Counted from the first letter of the stretch, positions 47,133 through 55,742 are shown. The stretch is DNA of 64,000 nucleotides from Bacillus sp. AFS088145 (GCF_002564465.1 NZ_NUUX01000009.1:141286-205285), one strand, 5' to 3'. Translations and numbers: made by a program. Notes: generated by a model not told the origin, from the sequence alone.

Positions 47133-47633
47133 CTGAGCGAAATTGAACTGATTAATACATACAAAAACGAGCTTCAAAATTACTCATTGGAACAGTTAAG
47201 GTATAAATCTGAAGAGGAGGTTTGGTCTATTGGTCAAATGTATGACCATTTAATCATTTGTGCCCATGAATATCTAGATTGCATGGAAACTTGTGCCAAC
47301 GTAAATGATGAACAACCCCTTGGAAAAACGGAATTTGGTGAGCAGTTATATAAAATTGGGGGATTTCCACCAATTAAAATTAGATTGCCAGATGAACTAA
47401 ATGACCCACCTAATAATTCAGATAGCAAGGACGAGCTTATCAGCAGAATTAATCAAGTAATTCTAAGGTTGAGCCAATGGGAATCGAAAGTGGACCTTAT
47501 CAACCCAAATTATAAAGTCCAGCATGGAGGGTTCGGATGGCTAAATGCAAGGGAATGGTATGATTTGGTTTATATGCATTTTCGTCATCACTTGCGCCAA
47601 AAAAGTGAGCTAGAACATAGGCTTGTTAAGTGA
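47133..47633 (+). CDS. DinB-like protein, probable CTG start
   Basis: A four-helix DinB-superfamily protein: YKSEEEVWSIGQMYDHLIICAHEYLDCM supplies the first metal histidine region and WYDLVYMHFRHHLRQKSELEHR the C-terminal histidines. The open frame reaches back to GTG 47109, but the only good ribosome binding site, AAAGGAGG at 47117-47124, lies inside that extension and is 8 bases from an in-frame CTG at 47133; no ATG, GTG or TTG fits. I therefore favour a CTG start. Function is unknown; members include thiol transferases. Confidence 0.75.
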   Translation: MSEIELINTYKNELQNYSLEQLRYKSEEEVWSIGQMYDHLIICAHEYLDCMETCANVNDEQPLGKTEFGEQLYKIGGFPPIKIRLPDELNDPPNNSDSKDELISRINQVILRLSQWESKVDLINPNYKVQHGGFGWLNAREWYDLVYMHFRHHLRQKSELEHRLVK

Positions 47634-47770
47634 CGGGCATTAGATGTGACTTTAAAATGCATTCTTTAAACTAACCGATATGATATTTTTAATTTTACGA
47701 GGAAATAAGGAATCTAAATAGATAGAAATATAAATTAAACAAAGAGACAATTAATTATAGGGAGTAAACA

Positions 47771-48349
47771 ATGAATAAAAATCGGTTGGAAGCTTTTAGT
47801 GACGGTGTACTTGCTATTATTATTACAATTATGGTCCTAGAAATTAGGATTCCTCACAGTCCAAATATACAAGACTTATTACAACTTTTCCCAACCTTTC
47901 TTAGTTATTTACTTAGTTTCATTTATGTAGGGATTTACTGGAACAACCATCATCATATGATACACACTTTACAAAAGGTAACAGGATCGATAATGTGGGC
48001 AAATCTACATTTGCTTTTCTGGTTATCCTTAATTCCTTTTGCATCTGGTTGGATGGGAGAAAACCATTATAAACCTTATCCGACAATGCTTTATGGTGTA
48101 ATACTCTTAATGGCAGCAATAGCTTACTTCATATTACAAGGTATAATTATCCAAAAAGAGGGAAAGAATTCAAAGTTAAAACAAGCAGTAGGTAATGATT
48201 GGAAAGGAAAAGTTTCAGTGGTTTGTTACTTATCTGCAGTTTGCACGTCTTTGATCTGGCCTTGGTTCGCTCAAATAATTTATGTAATCGTTGCAATTAT
48301 GTGGTTATTACCGGATCGACGAATAGAGAAGGTTATGCAAAGTAAGTAA
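47771..48349 (+). CDS. TMEM175/DUF1211 family membrane protein (putative potassium channel)
   Basis: A 192-residue membrane protein with the family hallmark NRLEAFSDGVLAIIITIMVLEI (RxxxFSDG in helix 1), followed by several helices with FIYVGIYWNNHHHMIHTL. Bacterial TMEM175 homologues form potassium-permeable channels lacking the usual selectivity filter. Length is normal. It is preceded by TAGGGAG and followed 45 bp later by a VOC-family gene on the same strand. Confidence 0.88.
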   Translation: MNKNRLEAFSDGVLAIIITIMVLEIRIPHSPNIQDLLQLFPTFLSYLLSFIYVGIYWNNHHHMIHTLQKVTGSIMWANLHLLFWLSLIPFASGWMGENHYKPYPTMLYGVILLMAAIAYFILQGIIIQKEGKNSKLKQAVGNDWKGKVSVVCYLSAVCTSLIWPWFAQIIYVIVAIMWLLPDRRIEKVMQSK

Positions 48350-48394
48350 ACAAAAAGTTTTTTATAAATTTATAAAAAAGTGAGGGAGTAGATT

Positions 48395-48745
48395 ATGATG
48401 ATAAAAGGTTTCGGGGGAATATTTTGGAGGACTAAAAATCTGGATGCTTTAAAAAAATGGTACAGTAAAGTGCTGAATGTTGAAATAGAAAATTGGAATG
48501 GGACTATTATTAAACCCGATTCTGAAAATGAAACGATCTTTTCTTTCTTTACGGAAGAAGACAATTATTTCCCAATAGAACAGCAAGTGATGTTAAATTT
48601 TCAAGTTTATAATCTAGACGAGACGATAAAGCATCTTGAGCAAGTTGGTGTACCTCTTGCAAAGGAAAAAGAGATTAGTGATTATGGTAAGTTTGCATGG
48701 ATTAAAGATCCTGAAGGTAGATTGGTTGAACTTTGGGAGAAATAA
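48395..48745 (+). CDS. VOC (glyoxalase/bleomycin-resistance) superfamily protein
   Basis: A 116-residue single-module VOC protein: GFGGIFWRTKNLDALKKWYSKVL opens the fold, MLNFQVYNLDETIKHLEQVGVPLAKEKEISDYG and FAWIKDPEGRLVELWEK close it with the conserved C-terminal metal-ligand glutamate. Substrate unknown. Starts at ATG 48395 (or 48398) behind GAGGGAG. Weak operon link with the upstream channel gene. Confidence 0.87.
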   Translation: MMIKGFGGIFWRTKNLDALKKWYSKVLNVEIENWNGTIIKPDSENETIFSFFTEEDNYFPIEQQVMLNFQVYNLDETIKHLEQVGVPLAKEKEISDYGKFAWIKDPEGRLVELWEK

Positions 48746-48756
48746 CCTGCGCTAAG

Positions 48757-48786
48757 AAAGGGTTGCTGCGGCAATCCTTTTTTTTA
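48757..48786 (+). terminator. Terminator of the VOC gene
   Basis: AAAGGGTTGC and GCAATCCTTT form a stem with one G-T pair, loop TGCG and a T run. Confidence 0.85.
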
Positions 48787-48893
48787 TTTGTACTAGTGGT
48801 ATTTTAGTTTAACAAGGAATAAAAAGAATCTCTATAGAATATTAGTTTATTTAGTAACTTCGAGTTTAGAGATTACTCAAAGGAGAATAAACT

Positions 48894-49076
48894 ATGTCAG
48901 ACTTATTTATTTTTTTGCCACTATTAATTCTAATTTTAATAATAGCTATTATTGTCTTCTTAATTAACAAATTTGCAAAGAAAAAGAATAAAAGCACAGG
49001 AAGAATTGTTGGAACCATCTTATTTATATATGTCACCTTTAATTTAATAGTGGGGGCAATTACTTATTTTAGTTAA
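48894..49076 (+). CDS. Small two-helix membrane protein of 60 residues
   Basis: Two hydrophobic segments (LFIFLPLLILILIIAIIVFLI and IVGTILFIYVTFNLIVGAI) separated by a strongly basic loop (KFAKKKNKSTGR). The start ATG 48894 has AAAGGAG upstream. No family is recognised. A hairpin terminator follows at 49113. Confidence 0.65.
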   Translation: MSDLFIFLPLLILILIIAIIVFLINKFAKKKNKSTGRIVGTILFIYVTFNLIVGAITYFS

Positions 49077-49112
49077 CGATTACATATGTAAACTGTGAAT
49101 TAGGGTTTTATT

Positions 49113-49140
49113 AAAGAGATGGACTCATGCCCTCTTTTTG
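49113..49140 (+). terminator. Hairpin terminator
   Basis: AAAGAG and CTCTTT arms with internal GG/CC and an adjacent T run, behind the 60-residue membrane protein gene. Confidence 0.6.
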
Positions 49141-49323
49141 AGTAAGTGATATTGAACAACTTTCTTTCTAAAAATCAACTAGGAAAAGATTATTATAATG
49201 GTCATTTATTGGCCCAGCATTTTTAATCAAAAGACATATTAGTTTCTTTAAGTAGTAAAATAGTTTACAATTTAGTAGTTGAATTGTAATTTAAGTAATA
49301 TACATAAAATTAAATGACCATAG

Positions 49324-49492
49324 ATCGCTGAGTTTTAGTTGAGTGTTTCTCCTATTTATTAGAGACATTTCAATTTAGAAGCGGGGGAACCAATTTTTGT
49401 ACAATTGTACTTGGGGGTGAATCCTTTTTAGGTAGGGCTACTTTTTAGGTCCGAATCCGACAGCTAACCTCGTAGGCGTGTAGGGAGAAGGT
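49324..49492 (+). ncRNA. c-di-AMP (ydaO/yuaA-type) riboswitch aptamer
   Basis: The conserved ydaO blocks appear in order: ATCGCTGAG, then GCGGGGGAACCA (49381), TTGGGGGTGAATCC (49412), GGTAGGGCTAC, GTCCGAATCCGACAGCTAACC (split here as GTCCGAATCC then GACAGCTAACC) and CGTAGGCG followed by AGGGAGAAGG. CGCT at 49326-49329 can pair with GGCG at 49475-49478 to close P1. Family knowledge: this aptamer binds cyclic di-AMP and usually turns expression off. A terminator (49513) and a small open frame (49581) follow directly. Confidence 0.9.
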
Positions 49493-49512
49493 TTCCAAAA
49501 TGATGTCTTTTT

Positions 49513-49551
49513 AAGGCACTGGAGATTTTCCTAGTGTCTTTTTTGCATTCA
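49513..49551 (+). terminator. Riboswitch expression-platform terminator
   Basis: GGCACTGG and CCTAGTGTC form a stem with G-T pairs followed by TTTTTT, 20 bp after the aptamer and 30 bp before the small gene. The arrangement fits c-di-AMP-induced termination. Confidence 0.75.
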
Positions 49552-49580
49552 ATTTTGATAAAGTAAGTGGGGGTTATGTA

Positions 49581-49760
49581 GTGCTAGAAATGTATATATT
49601 TGGCGGGATTCTTATTTTAACTATGTTAATAGCAGTATTTATGACTCGTAAGGATTCTGTAGTAGATGATGAAAATGGAAAATATAAATGTAGAAAGTCT
49701 GGGAATAGAAAAAGAATCGTTAGAGAGAGAAAATCAGGTAAAGTCGTGAGAATAGATTGA
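49581..49760 (+). CDS. 59-residue membrane peptide under c-di-AMP riboswitch control
   Basis: Starts at GTG 49581 (in-frame ATG at 49590) with GGGGG about 9 bases upstream and ends at TGA 49758-49760. The protein has one hydrophobic segment (MYIFGGILILTMLIAVFMT) followed by an acidic patch (DSVVDDENG) and a strongly basic tail (CRKSGNRKRIVRERKSGK). No family is recognised; it is not KdpF-like beyond size. It is the only gene between the riboswitch and the next terminator (49820), so the switch controls this peptide alone. Known ydaO-regulated genes are K+ transporters, osmolyte transporters and cell-wall hydrolases. Confidence 0.75.
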   Translation: MLEMYIFGGILILTMLIAVFMTRKDSVVDDENGKYKCRKSGNRKRIVRERKSGKVVRID

Positions 49761-49819
49761 TTAGTATTATAGAAGATCAAGAATTTAAAATAGGTCGATA
49801 AAATAGTTAAAATTTCCTT

Positions 49820-49852
49820 AAGAGAGTGGTCAATTAAGCCATTCTCTTTTTT
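49820..49852 (+). terminator. Terminator of the riboswitch-controlled gene
   Basis: AAGAGAGTGG and CCATTCTCTT form a stem with one G-T pair and a T run. Confidence 0.85.
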
Positions 49853-49869
49853 ATATAGTTAGTTTTGGT

Positions 49870-49908
49870 TTCATAATTCATATTTAGTTCATAATGAGTT
49901 TATATAAT
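49870..49908 (+). promoter_or_regulatory. Direct-repeat promoter of the two-component operon
   Basis: TTCATA occurs at 49870-49875, 49877-49882 and 49888-49893. The last two are spaced 11 bp start to start and stand 9 bp before the -10 TATAAT (49903-49908). The same geometry recurs upstream of the RND gene at 51985-52016. Confidence 0.7.
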
Positions 49909-49947
49909 AAGTACATAATTATTTGTAAATGTAAGTAGGTGAATTTA

Positions 49948-50631
49948 TTGAATCATGTAAAAGTATTAGTTGTCGATGATGATGCAAATATTCGGGAGTT
50001 AATCTCTATTTTTTTAAGTGGTGAAGGCTATACAGTTATTGAGGCTGAAAATGGTCAAGAAGCATTAACGTTGCTGGAAGAAAATAATATTCAAATAGTG
50101 GTAGTTGATGTGATGATGCCTGAAGTAGATGGATATGAGCTGACAAAAGAGGTTAAAAAGTATTATGATATTCCGATTTTAATGGTTACAGCAAAAGGTG
50201 AATCTCAAGATAAATTAAAAGGCTTTGATCTTGGGGTAGATGATTATGTTGTTAAGCCGTTTGATCCTTTGGAAATTGTAGCCCGCGTAAAAGCCCTATT
50301 AAGAAGATTTCAATTACTATCTGATAAAAATATCTTTGTAGGTAATTTAACGATTAATCAAGTTAAATATGAAATTACGGCGAATGATCAATCGATTACA
50401 TTACCATTAAAGGAATTCGAATTATTGTTGAAGCTTGCAAGTCAAGCTGGAAGAATTTTTACGAGAAATGATTTGATTGAGCAAATATGGGGACTTGATT
50501 ATGAAGGAGATGAACGCACAGTTGATGTGCATATAAAGAGAATACGAGAGCGTCTAAGAGAGTTAAAGGCTACAGTCGAAATCGTTACAATAAGAGGTTT
50601 AGGTTATAAATTAGAGGAAAATCACGCATGA
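49948..50631 (+). CDS. OmpR-family response regulator
   Basis: Receiver domain with acidic pocket VVDDD, phosphoacceptor D54 in IVVVDVMMPEVDG and K in DDYVVKPFDP; winged helix from TLPLKEFELLLKLASQ to TIRGLGYKL. TTG 49948 is the preferred start behind AGGTG at 49937-49941, giving MNHVKVLVVDDD. It overlaps the kinase gene by 4 bp. It probably binds the TTCATA direct repeats at its own promoter and at that of the RND pump downstream. Confidence 0.93.
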   Translation: MNHVKVLVVDDDANIRELISIFLSGEGYTVIEAENGQEALTLLEENNIQIVVVDVMMPEVDGYELTKEVKKYYDIPILMVTAKGESQDKLKGFDLGVDDYVVKPFDPLEIVARVKALLRRFQLLSDKNIFVGNLTINQVKYEITANDQSITLPLKEFELLLKLASQAGRIFTRNDLIEQIWGLDYEGDERTVDVHIKRIRERLRELKATVEIVTIRGLGYKLEENHA

Positions 50632-51953
50632 AAAGCATGTATTCGAGATTGGTTTTAATCTTTATTTCAGTTATTTTATTGAGTTTAGTCATTACTTTTT
50701 TTATCGCTTCAAAATACTTTATAAAACATGTTGAAACAGAAGTACAAAGTGATTTAATTGATGTTGGAGAAAATTTTATTTCCATATATTCTAAACAAGA
50801 TAATCAAAATGGAGTAGATGCGACCTTAAAAATTCTTAGTAAAAATTTTTATCTATCACTGTATGATGAGTCGGGTAAAATCGTTTTGAAAAATACAGCA
50901 CTAAAAAAGAAGAATATAAAAAAAGAACAAGTATTAAATGTACTAAACAAAAGTGATGTTCAAACAAAAGGATATCTCATCGGTCTACCTTTTGAAAAAG
51001 ATGGGCATCAATATGCTTTATTTATTCAGCCTAATATTGATCGTGGGTTCTTTAAAATGCGGAGAGTTTTATTTTTTAGTTTACTGACAACATTAATCAT
51101 TGGATCAGTAACGTTTTTATTTGTTGCTAAGTTATTAGTAAAGCCAGTAAAAGAGCTAATTCGTGCTACAAAAGAACTGGCTAAAGGTAATTATGACGTT
51201 CAAGTAACGATTAAACGTAAGGATGAAATTGGATTACTTGCTTCAAACTTTAATTTGATGACGAATAAATTAAACAAGTTAGAAGAGATGAGAAGTGAAT
51301 TTGTTTCAAATGTTTCGCATGAAATTCAATCACCGTTAACATCTATTAAGGGATTTGCAAAGGTTTTAAGAAAAAAGCAAATAACTGAAGAGAAAAAGGA
51401 ACATTATTTATCCATTATTGAGGCAGAGAGTGAACGTCTTTCTATGATGAGTGAAAGATTATTAAAGTTAGCTTCATTAGACTCTGAGCAACATCCATTC
51501 CAGCCTACGACCTACAAATTAGATGAACAAATTCGAAAAATTATTTTGGCATTAGAGCCACATTGGGAAGGTAAAAAGCTTCAATTAGTTTTAAATTTGC
51601 CACAAACAGAAATAGTTGCGGATCGTTTACTACTTGAACAAGTTTGGATTAATTTACTTCAAAATGCGATTAAGTTCTCAAATATAGCTGGGTACATTAA
51701 AGTAGATATTTTGGAATTGGATCATAATATACACGTCATCATTAGCGATAATGGGCTAGGAATAAGTAAGGAAGATATTGAGCGGATATTTGAACGCTTT
51801 TATCAAGCAGACCGTTCAAGAAATAAAAAAGGAACCGGGCTTGGTCTTTCGATTGTACAAAAAATTATCGAAATACATCATGGGAAAATAGAGGTTGAAA
51901 GTGTGGTTGGAAAGGGAAGTAGCTTTACGATTATCCTTCCGAGAAACTTGTAA
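50628..51953 (+). CDS. Membrane sensor histidine kinase with HAMP domain
   Basis: A 441-residue kinase: two membrane helices (about residues 8-26 and 145-167) flank an extracytoplasmic domain of roughly 115 residues; a HAMP domain (KPVKELIRATKELAKGNYDVQV) follows, then HisKA with H231 in NVSHEIQSPLTSIKGF, N box NAIKFS, and G boxes DNGLGI and GTGLGLSIVQKIIEIHHG. Partner of the preceding regulator, overlapping ATGA. The signal is unknown; proximity to an RND exporter suggests envelope stress or a toxic compound. Confidence 0.93.
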   Translation: MKSMYSRLVLIFISVILLSLVITFFIASKYFIKHVETEVQSDLIDVGENFISIYSKQDNQNGVDATLKILSKNFYLSLYDESGKIVLKNTALKKKNIKKEQVLNVLNKSDVQTKGYLIGLPFEKDGHQYALFIQPNIDRGFFKMRRVLFFSLLTTLIIGSVTFLFVAKLLVKPVKELIRATKELAKGNYDVQVTIKRKDEIGLLASNFNLMTNKLNKLEEMRSEFVSNVSHEIQSPLTSIKGFAKVLRKKQITEEKKEHYLSIIEAESERLSMMSERLLKLASLDSEQHPFQPTTYKLDEQIRKIILALEPHWEGKKLQLVLNLPQTEIVADRLLLEQVWINLLQNAIKFSNIAGYIKVDILELDHNIHVIISDNGLGISKEDIERIFERFYQADRSRNKKGTGLGLSIVQKIIEIHHGKIEVESVVGKGSSFTIILPRNL

Positions 51954-51983
51954 AAATAAAAAGTTAAAATTATGTTCTTAATT

Positions 51984-52016
51984 GTTCATATTCTGTTCAT
52001 ATTGATTTGATAAACT
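51984..52016 (+). promoter_or_regulatory. Direct-repeat promoter of the RND transporter gene
   Basis: GTTCATA occurs at 51984-51990 and 51995-52001 (11-bp period), followed after 9 bp by a -10-like TAAACT at 52011-52016. The geometry and repeat are the same as at the two-component promoter. Confidence 0.7.
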
Positions 52017-52064
52017 AATCACGTATTAGAATTGTAACGAATCGAAAGGGGAAATAGATACATT

Positions 52065-55000
52065 ATGTTTGCAGGCTTAACGAAATTAAGTTTGAAGAAC
52101 ACAATATCAGTTATTATTTTAAGTGTTCTTGTTTTAATAGGGGGAATTTATTCTGCCCAAAAAATTCAAATTGAAACATTTCCTGATGTTTCATTTCCAG
52201 CTGTTGCAGTACAGGTAGTATACCCTGGTGCATCATCTGAGGATATAGAAACTGAGGTCACTAAACCAATCGAATCAGGTTTAATGAAGCTTGAAAACTA
52301 TGATCAGTTAACAAGTACTTCAAGTGAAAATATGGCTTCAATCTTTTTGATTTATCCTTTTGGATCGGATATGGATAAAATTGAAAAAGACGTTGATAAT
52401 GTAATCAATAAAACAAAGTTACCTGATAAAGCAGAAGCGACTGTTCAACGTATTGCGATGGATTCTGCTCCTATTTATCAAGTTGCGATTGCAAATAACG
52501 GACAAGTAAAAGATTTACAACAATCAATTGAAAAAGATTTACTTCCTCAAATTAAAAAAATCACTGGTGTTAGTGATGTAAGTCTTCAAGGAACAAAAGA
52601 TGAAGAAATACAAATCGTTGTAGATAATACAAAGGCTGAAGAAAAAGGGATTTCTTTAGACACTATTAAAACGGCAATTCAAGGTCTAGATTATGCAGTG
52701 CCATTAGGATCTGTTGAGAATAATGGAAAAACAGTTTCTGTTCGCATGAAAGGTACGTTAAACTCAGTCGATCAAATCAAAAATACAGTTTTATCTAGTG
52801 CGGCTGCACAGGGTACACAAATGGGTACGATGACTCAAGGAGCACAACTAGGTAGAGGTGCAGGACAAGCACAAACAGTTACGCCAAAAAATGTTACGGT
52901 TGCTGACATTGCAGATGTAAAAGTAGTATCAGTTCAAGATCAAATTTCTAGATATAACGGAAAAGAAAGTTATATTTTATCTGTTTCTCAAACACAAGAT
53001 TCAAATACAGCGGATGTAGCAACAGCTGTTAAAAAAGAAATTAAATCATTTAAGAAAGACAATAATGTAGAAACGCATGTCATTATGGATAACGGTAAAG
53101 AAATCGAGAAATCCGTTAGTTCTTTAATTAAAGAAGGTCTACTAGGTGCGTTATTTACAGTAGTCGTTATTCTGTTATTCTTAAGAAATATTAGAGCGAC
53201 ATTAATTTCAATTTTATCTTTACCAATTTCAATCTTTGCAACAATATCAGTATTAAATTCATTAGGTTATACATTGAACATTATGACTCTAGGTGGTCTA
53301 GTTGTTGCAATTGGACGTATTGTTGATGATAGTATCGTTGTAATTGAAAATATATACAGATGGAAACAACAAAAAAATAATCAATATAAGAGAAAAGAAA
53401 TGGCATTATATGCAACTAAGGAAGTAATTGGTGCCATTGCATCATCTACATTTGCGACTGTAGTAGTATTTTTACCTTTAGCATTTGTAAGTGGTATTAT
53501 TGGAGAATTCTTTAGACCATTTGCTATTTCAGTAGTAGTTTCTATTTTAACTTCACTAATTGTTGCGATCATTTTAATTCCAACATTAGGAGCAAAATTC
53601 TTATCAAAACCATTAAAAGAGCATAGTAATGATACGCGTTTTATGAGAGGTTACGAAAAGTTACTTCGTTCAGCACTAAAACGTAAATGGATTGTTATCT
53701 TATTATCAATCGTTTTATTAGCTGGTTCATTATCGATGATTCCTTTATTAGGATTCTCATTCTTACCAGGTAGTGTAAATAAAACACTTCAAGTGACAGC
53801 AACTCTTCCATCAAATAGTACTGTGGACCAATCAAATGTAGTTGCAAAAGAATTAGAAAAATACTTTGCAGATTCAGACCTAATTGACAGTGTACAAGCT
53901 ACTGTTGGTGGTAAACGTGATTTTATGATGAATATGGATGGTGGCAAAAATAAAGCGATCTTCCAAATCAATCTAAAAGATGGAAAGAACATGGATAAAG
54001 AACTTTCAAAAATCAACAAAGAAGTTCCTTCAATTGTTGATGCGAAAGTAAAAGGTACAACAATCACAGCAAAAGAACTTTCTCAAAATGGTCCTCCAAC
54101 AGGGAACAATATTGAAGTAAATTTATATTCTGCTAACTTTAATGATTTAAAAGAAGCAGCATCAAAAATTGAAAAAGAATTAAATAGTGATGATCGTCTA
54201 AAAAATGTTTCTAATAATTTAAAAGATGTACAACCTAAATTAGAAATTACATTAAACGATAAAGCACACGATGAAAATATTTCAATGTTCCAAGTTATGG
54301 GAGCTATTAATGAAAAAATTAACGACGTTGAAATCGGTGATTACGATTTAAACGGAGAAACAAATAAGCTTACTGTAGGTTATAAAAATAAAGCAACTTC
54401 AAAAGAAGATATTGAAAAAATTAAATTTATGACTGCAACAGGTCCAAAAGAAATTAAAGACTATGTAACAATTTCTCAAAAGGATGCACCAGTTTCTATC
54501 AACCATGATGATGGAAAAATGTTTGCATCAGTAAGTGCAGAAGTAAAAGGTAAAGACACTGCAGCAATTACAAAAGATGTAACAAGTCACTTAAATAAAA
54601 TTGATTTACCAAAAAGCGTCGATATGAAAATTGGCGGCGGTTTAGATATGATTACAGATGGATTCAGCAGTTTAGGAATAGCAATGGTAGTTGCTGTTGG
54701 ATTAGTATTCTTAATCATGAGTATGACATTTGGTGGCTTAAGAACACCGTTTGTTATTTTAACATCATTAATCTTTGTACCAATCGGAGCTTTCTTAGCG
54801 TTATTTATTGGCAAACAAACACTATCAATGAGTGCAATGATCGGACTATTAATGTTGATCGGTATTGTTGTAACGAATGCGGTTGTATTATTAGACCGAG
54901 TTGAACATAACCGTAAAAATGGATTAGATGTAACTGACGCATTAATTGAAGCTTCAAAGACAAGATTACGTCCAATCTTAATGACAGCATTAGCGACAAT

Positions 55001-55166
55001 CCTTGCATTAGTACCAATGGCCCTTTCAAATTCAACTTCTGGCTTAATTTCGAAAGGATTAGCAGTAACTGTAATTGGTGGTTTAACAACTTCTACATTC
55101 TTAACACTAATCATCATTCCAGTTATTTATAAGTTAGTAAGCAAAAAGAAAAAGATTGAAGAATAA
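52065..55166 (+). CDS. RND superfamily efflux permease (AcrB/SwrC-like)
   Basis: A 1033-residue pump with the AcrB layout: helix 1 then a large porter domain, helices 2-6 (around 345-525), a second porter domain and five more helices near the C-terminus. Motifs include ETFPDVSFPAVAVQVVYPGAS, GGLVVAIGRIVDDSIVVIENIYR with the proton-relay acidic pair, and AMIGLLMLIGIVVTNAVVLLDRVEHNR. A Gln/Gly-rich insertion (QGTQMGTMTQGAQLGRGAGQ) interrupts the first porter domain near residue 250. No adaptor or outer channel gene is nearby, as expected in Firmicutes. Confidence 0.94.
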   Translation: MFAGLTKLSLKNTISVIILSVLVLIGGIYSAQKIQIETFPDVSFPAVAVQVVYPGASSEDIETEVTKPIESGLMKLENYDQLTSTSSENMASIFLIYPFGSDMDKIEKDVDNVINKTKLPDKAEATVQRIAMDSAPIYQVAIANNGQVKDLQQSIEKDLLPQIKKITGVSDVSLQGTKDEEIQIVVDNTKAEEKGISLDTIKTAIQGLDYAVPLGSVENNGKTVSVRMKGTLNSVDQIKNTVLSSAAAQGTQMGTMTQGAQLGRGAGQAQTVTPKNVTVADIADVKVVSVQDQISRYNGKESYILSVSQTQDSNTADVATAVKKEIKSFKKDNNVETHVIMDNGKEIEKSVSSLIKEGLLGALFTVVVILLFLRNIRATLISILSLPISIFATISVLNSLGYTLNIMTLGGLVVAIGRIVDDSIVVIENIYRWKQQKNNQYKRKEMALYATKEVIGAIASSTFATVVVFLPLAFVSGIIGEFFRPFAISVVVSILTSLIVAIILIPTLGAKFLSKPLKEHSNDTRFMRGYEKLLRSALKRKWIVILLSIVLLAGSLSMIPLLGFSFLPGSVNKTLQVTATLPSNSTVDQSNVVAKELEKYFADSDLIDSVQATVGGKRDFMMNMDGGKNKAIFQINLKDGKNMDKELSKINKEVPSIVDAKVKGTTITAKELSQNGPPTGNNIEVNLYSANFNDLKEAASKIEKELNSDDRLKNVSNNLKDVQPKLEITLNDKAHDENISMFQVMGAINEKINDVEIGDYDLNGETNKLTVGYKNKATSKEDIEKIKFMTATGPKEIKDYVTISQKDAPVSINHDDGKMFASVSAEVKGKDTAAITKDVTSHLNKIDLPKSVDMKIGGGLDMITDGFSSLGIAMVVAVGLVFLIMSMTFGGLRTPFVILTSLIFVPIGAFLALFIGKQTLSMSAMIGLLMLIGIVVTNAVVLLDRVEHNRKNGLDVTDALIEASKTRLRPILMTALATILALVPMALSNSTSGLISKGLAVTVIGGLTTSTFLTLIIIPVIYKLVSKKKKIEE

Positions 55167-55172
55167 ATGATG

Positions 55173-55207
55173 AAGAGTGCCTCACATAAATAGTGGGGCA
55201 CTTTTTT
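55173..55207 (+). terminator. Terminator of the RND gene
   Basis: AGTGCCTCAC and GTGGGGCACT form a stem with one G-T pair around ATAAATA, followed by a T run. Confidence 0.88.
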
Positions 55208-55246
55208 GTATTTAAAATAAAACTCTGTTAAATGAAAAACTAAAAA

Positions 55247-55272
55247 AGAGGCTGTCTAATAAGACAACCTTT
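55247..55272. terminator. Additional hairpin between convergent genes
   Basis: AGGCTGTCT and AGACAACCT form a stem with one mismatch around AATA, between the RND terminator and the terminator of the YneR-like gene. Confidence 0.45.
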
Positions 55273-55317
55273 AGGCAATATCTTACTATCTACTTCTACA
55301 GAACCCAAAACAAAAAA

Positions 55318-55348
55318 GAGCTTAGGCATAAACTCTGCCTAAGCTCCT
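55318..55348 (-). terminator. Terminator of the YneR-like gene
   Basis: GAGCTTAGGCA and TGCCTAAGCTC form a perfect 11-bp stem next to the minus-strand stop codon. Confidence 0.88.
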
Positions 55349-55352
55349 CTTA

Positions 55353-55643
55353 TTATTTAGGTTCATAATCAAAATGTAATTCATTATTTTCATTTACAAT
55401 TACATTTAAATTATAATCTTTAAAATACCATAGATCTGTTTCGTTAATAAAATAGACTACGTTATCAATTGAAATAGATTCTCCGATATCCACTGGTTGT
55501 TCTTTAGTAACACCTAATGAATAGCCTTTATGTATTGTACTATTTCCACCATATCGCGCGAAAAAACGAATTGTATCTCCTTCTTTTACATTCATCTCAT
55601 CTTGAAACCATTTTAATGCATCTTCGGAAATTGTAATTTTCAT
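55353..55643 (-). CDS. HesB/YneR family protein lacking the Fe-S cysteines
   Basis: A 96-residue HesB-like protein: KITISEDALKWFQDEMNVKEGDTIRFFARYGGNSTIHKGYSLGV is the fold's first half, followed by WYFKDYNLNVIVNENNELHF. The cysteines used by IscA/SufA for cluster binding are absent, as in the YneR branch, so a classical scaffold role is unlikely. It has its own terminator and AAGAAAGGTCGG upstream on the minus strand. Confidence 0.83.
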   Translation of the reverse strand: MKITISEDALKWFQDEMNVKEGDTIRFFARYGGNSTIHKGYSLGVTKEQPVDIGESISIDNVVYFINETDLWYFKDYNLNVIVNENNELHFDYEPK

Positions 55644-55742
55644 TGTAACCGACCTTTCTTTATCTTATAAAAATATTATAGTATGAATGTGAAAAACTAT
55701 ACAGAAAAGTGATGTTAAGTGCAAAAAGTGTAACTAAAATAA

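Noticed and set aside
54587-55117. 176-residue minus-strand frame inside the RND gene
   Set aside because: It is a shadow of the strongly supported RND reading frame, biased by the hydrophobic codons of the opposite strand.
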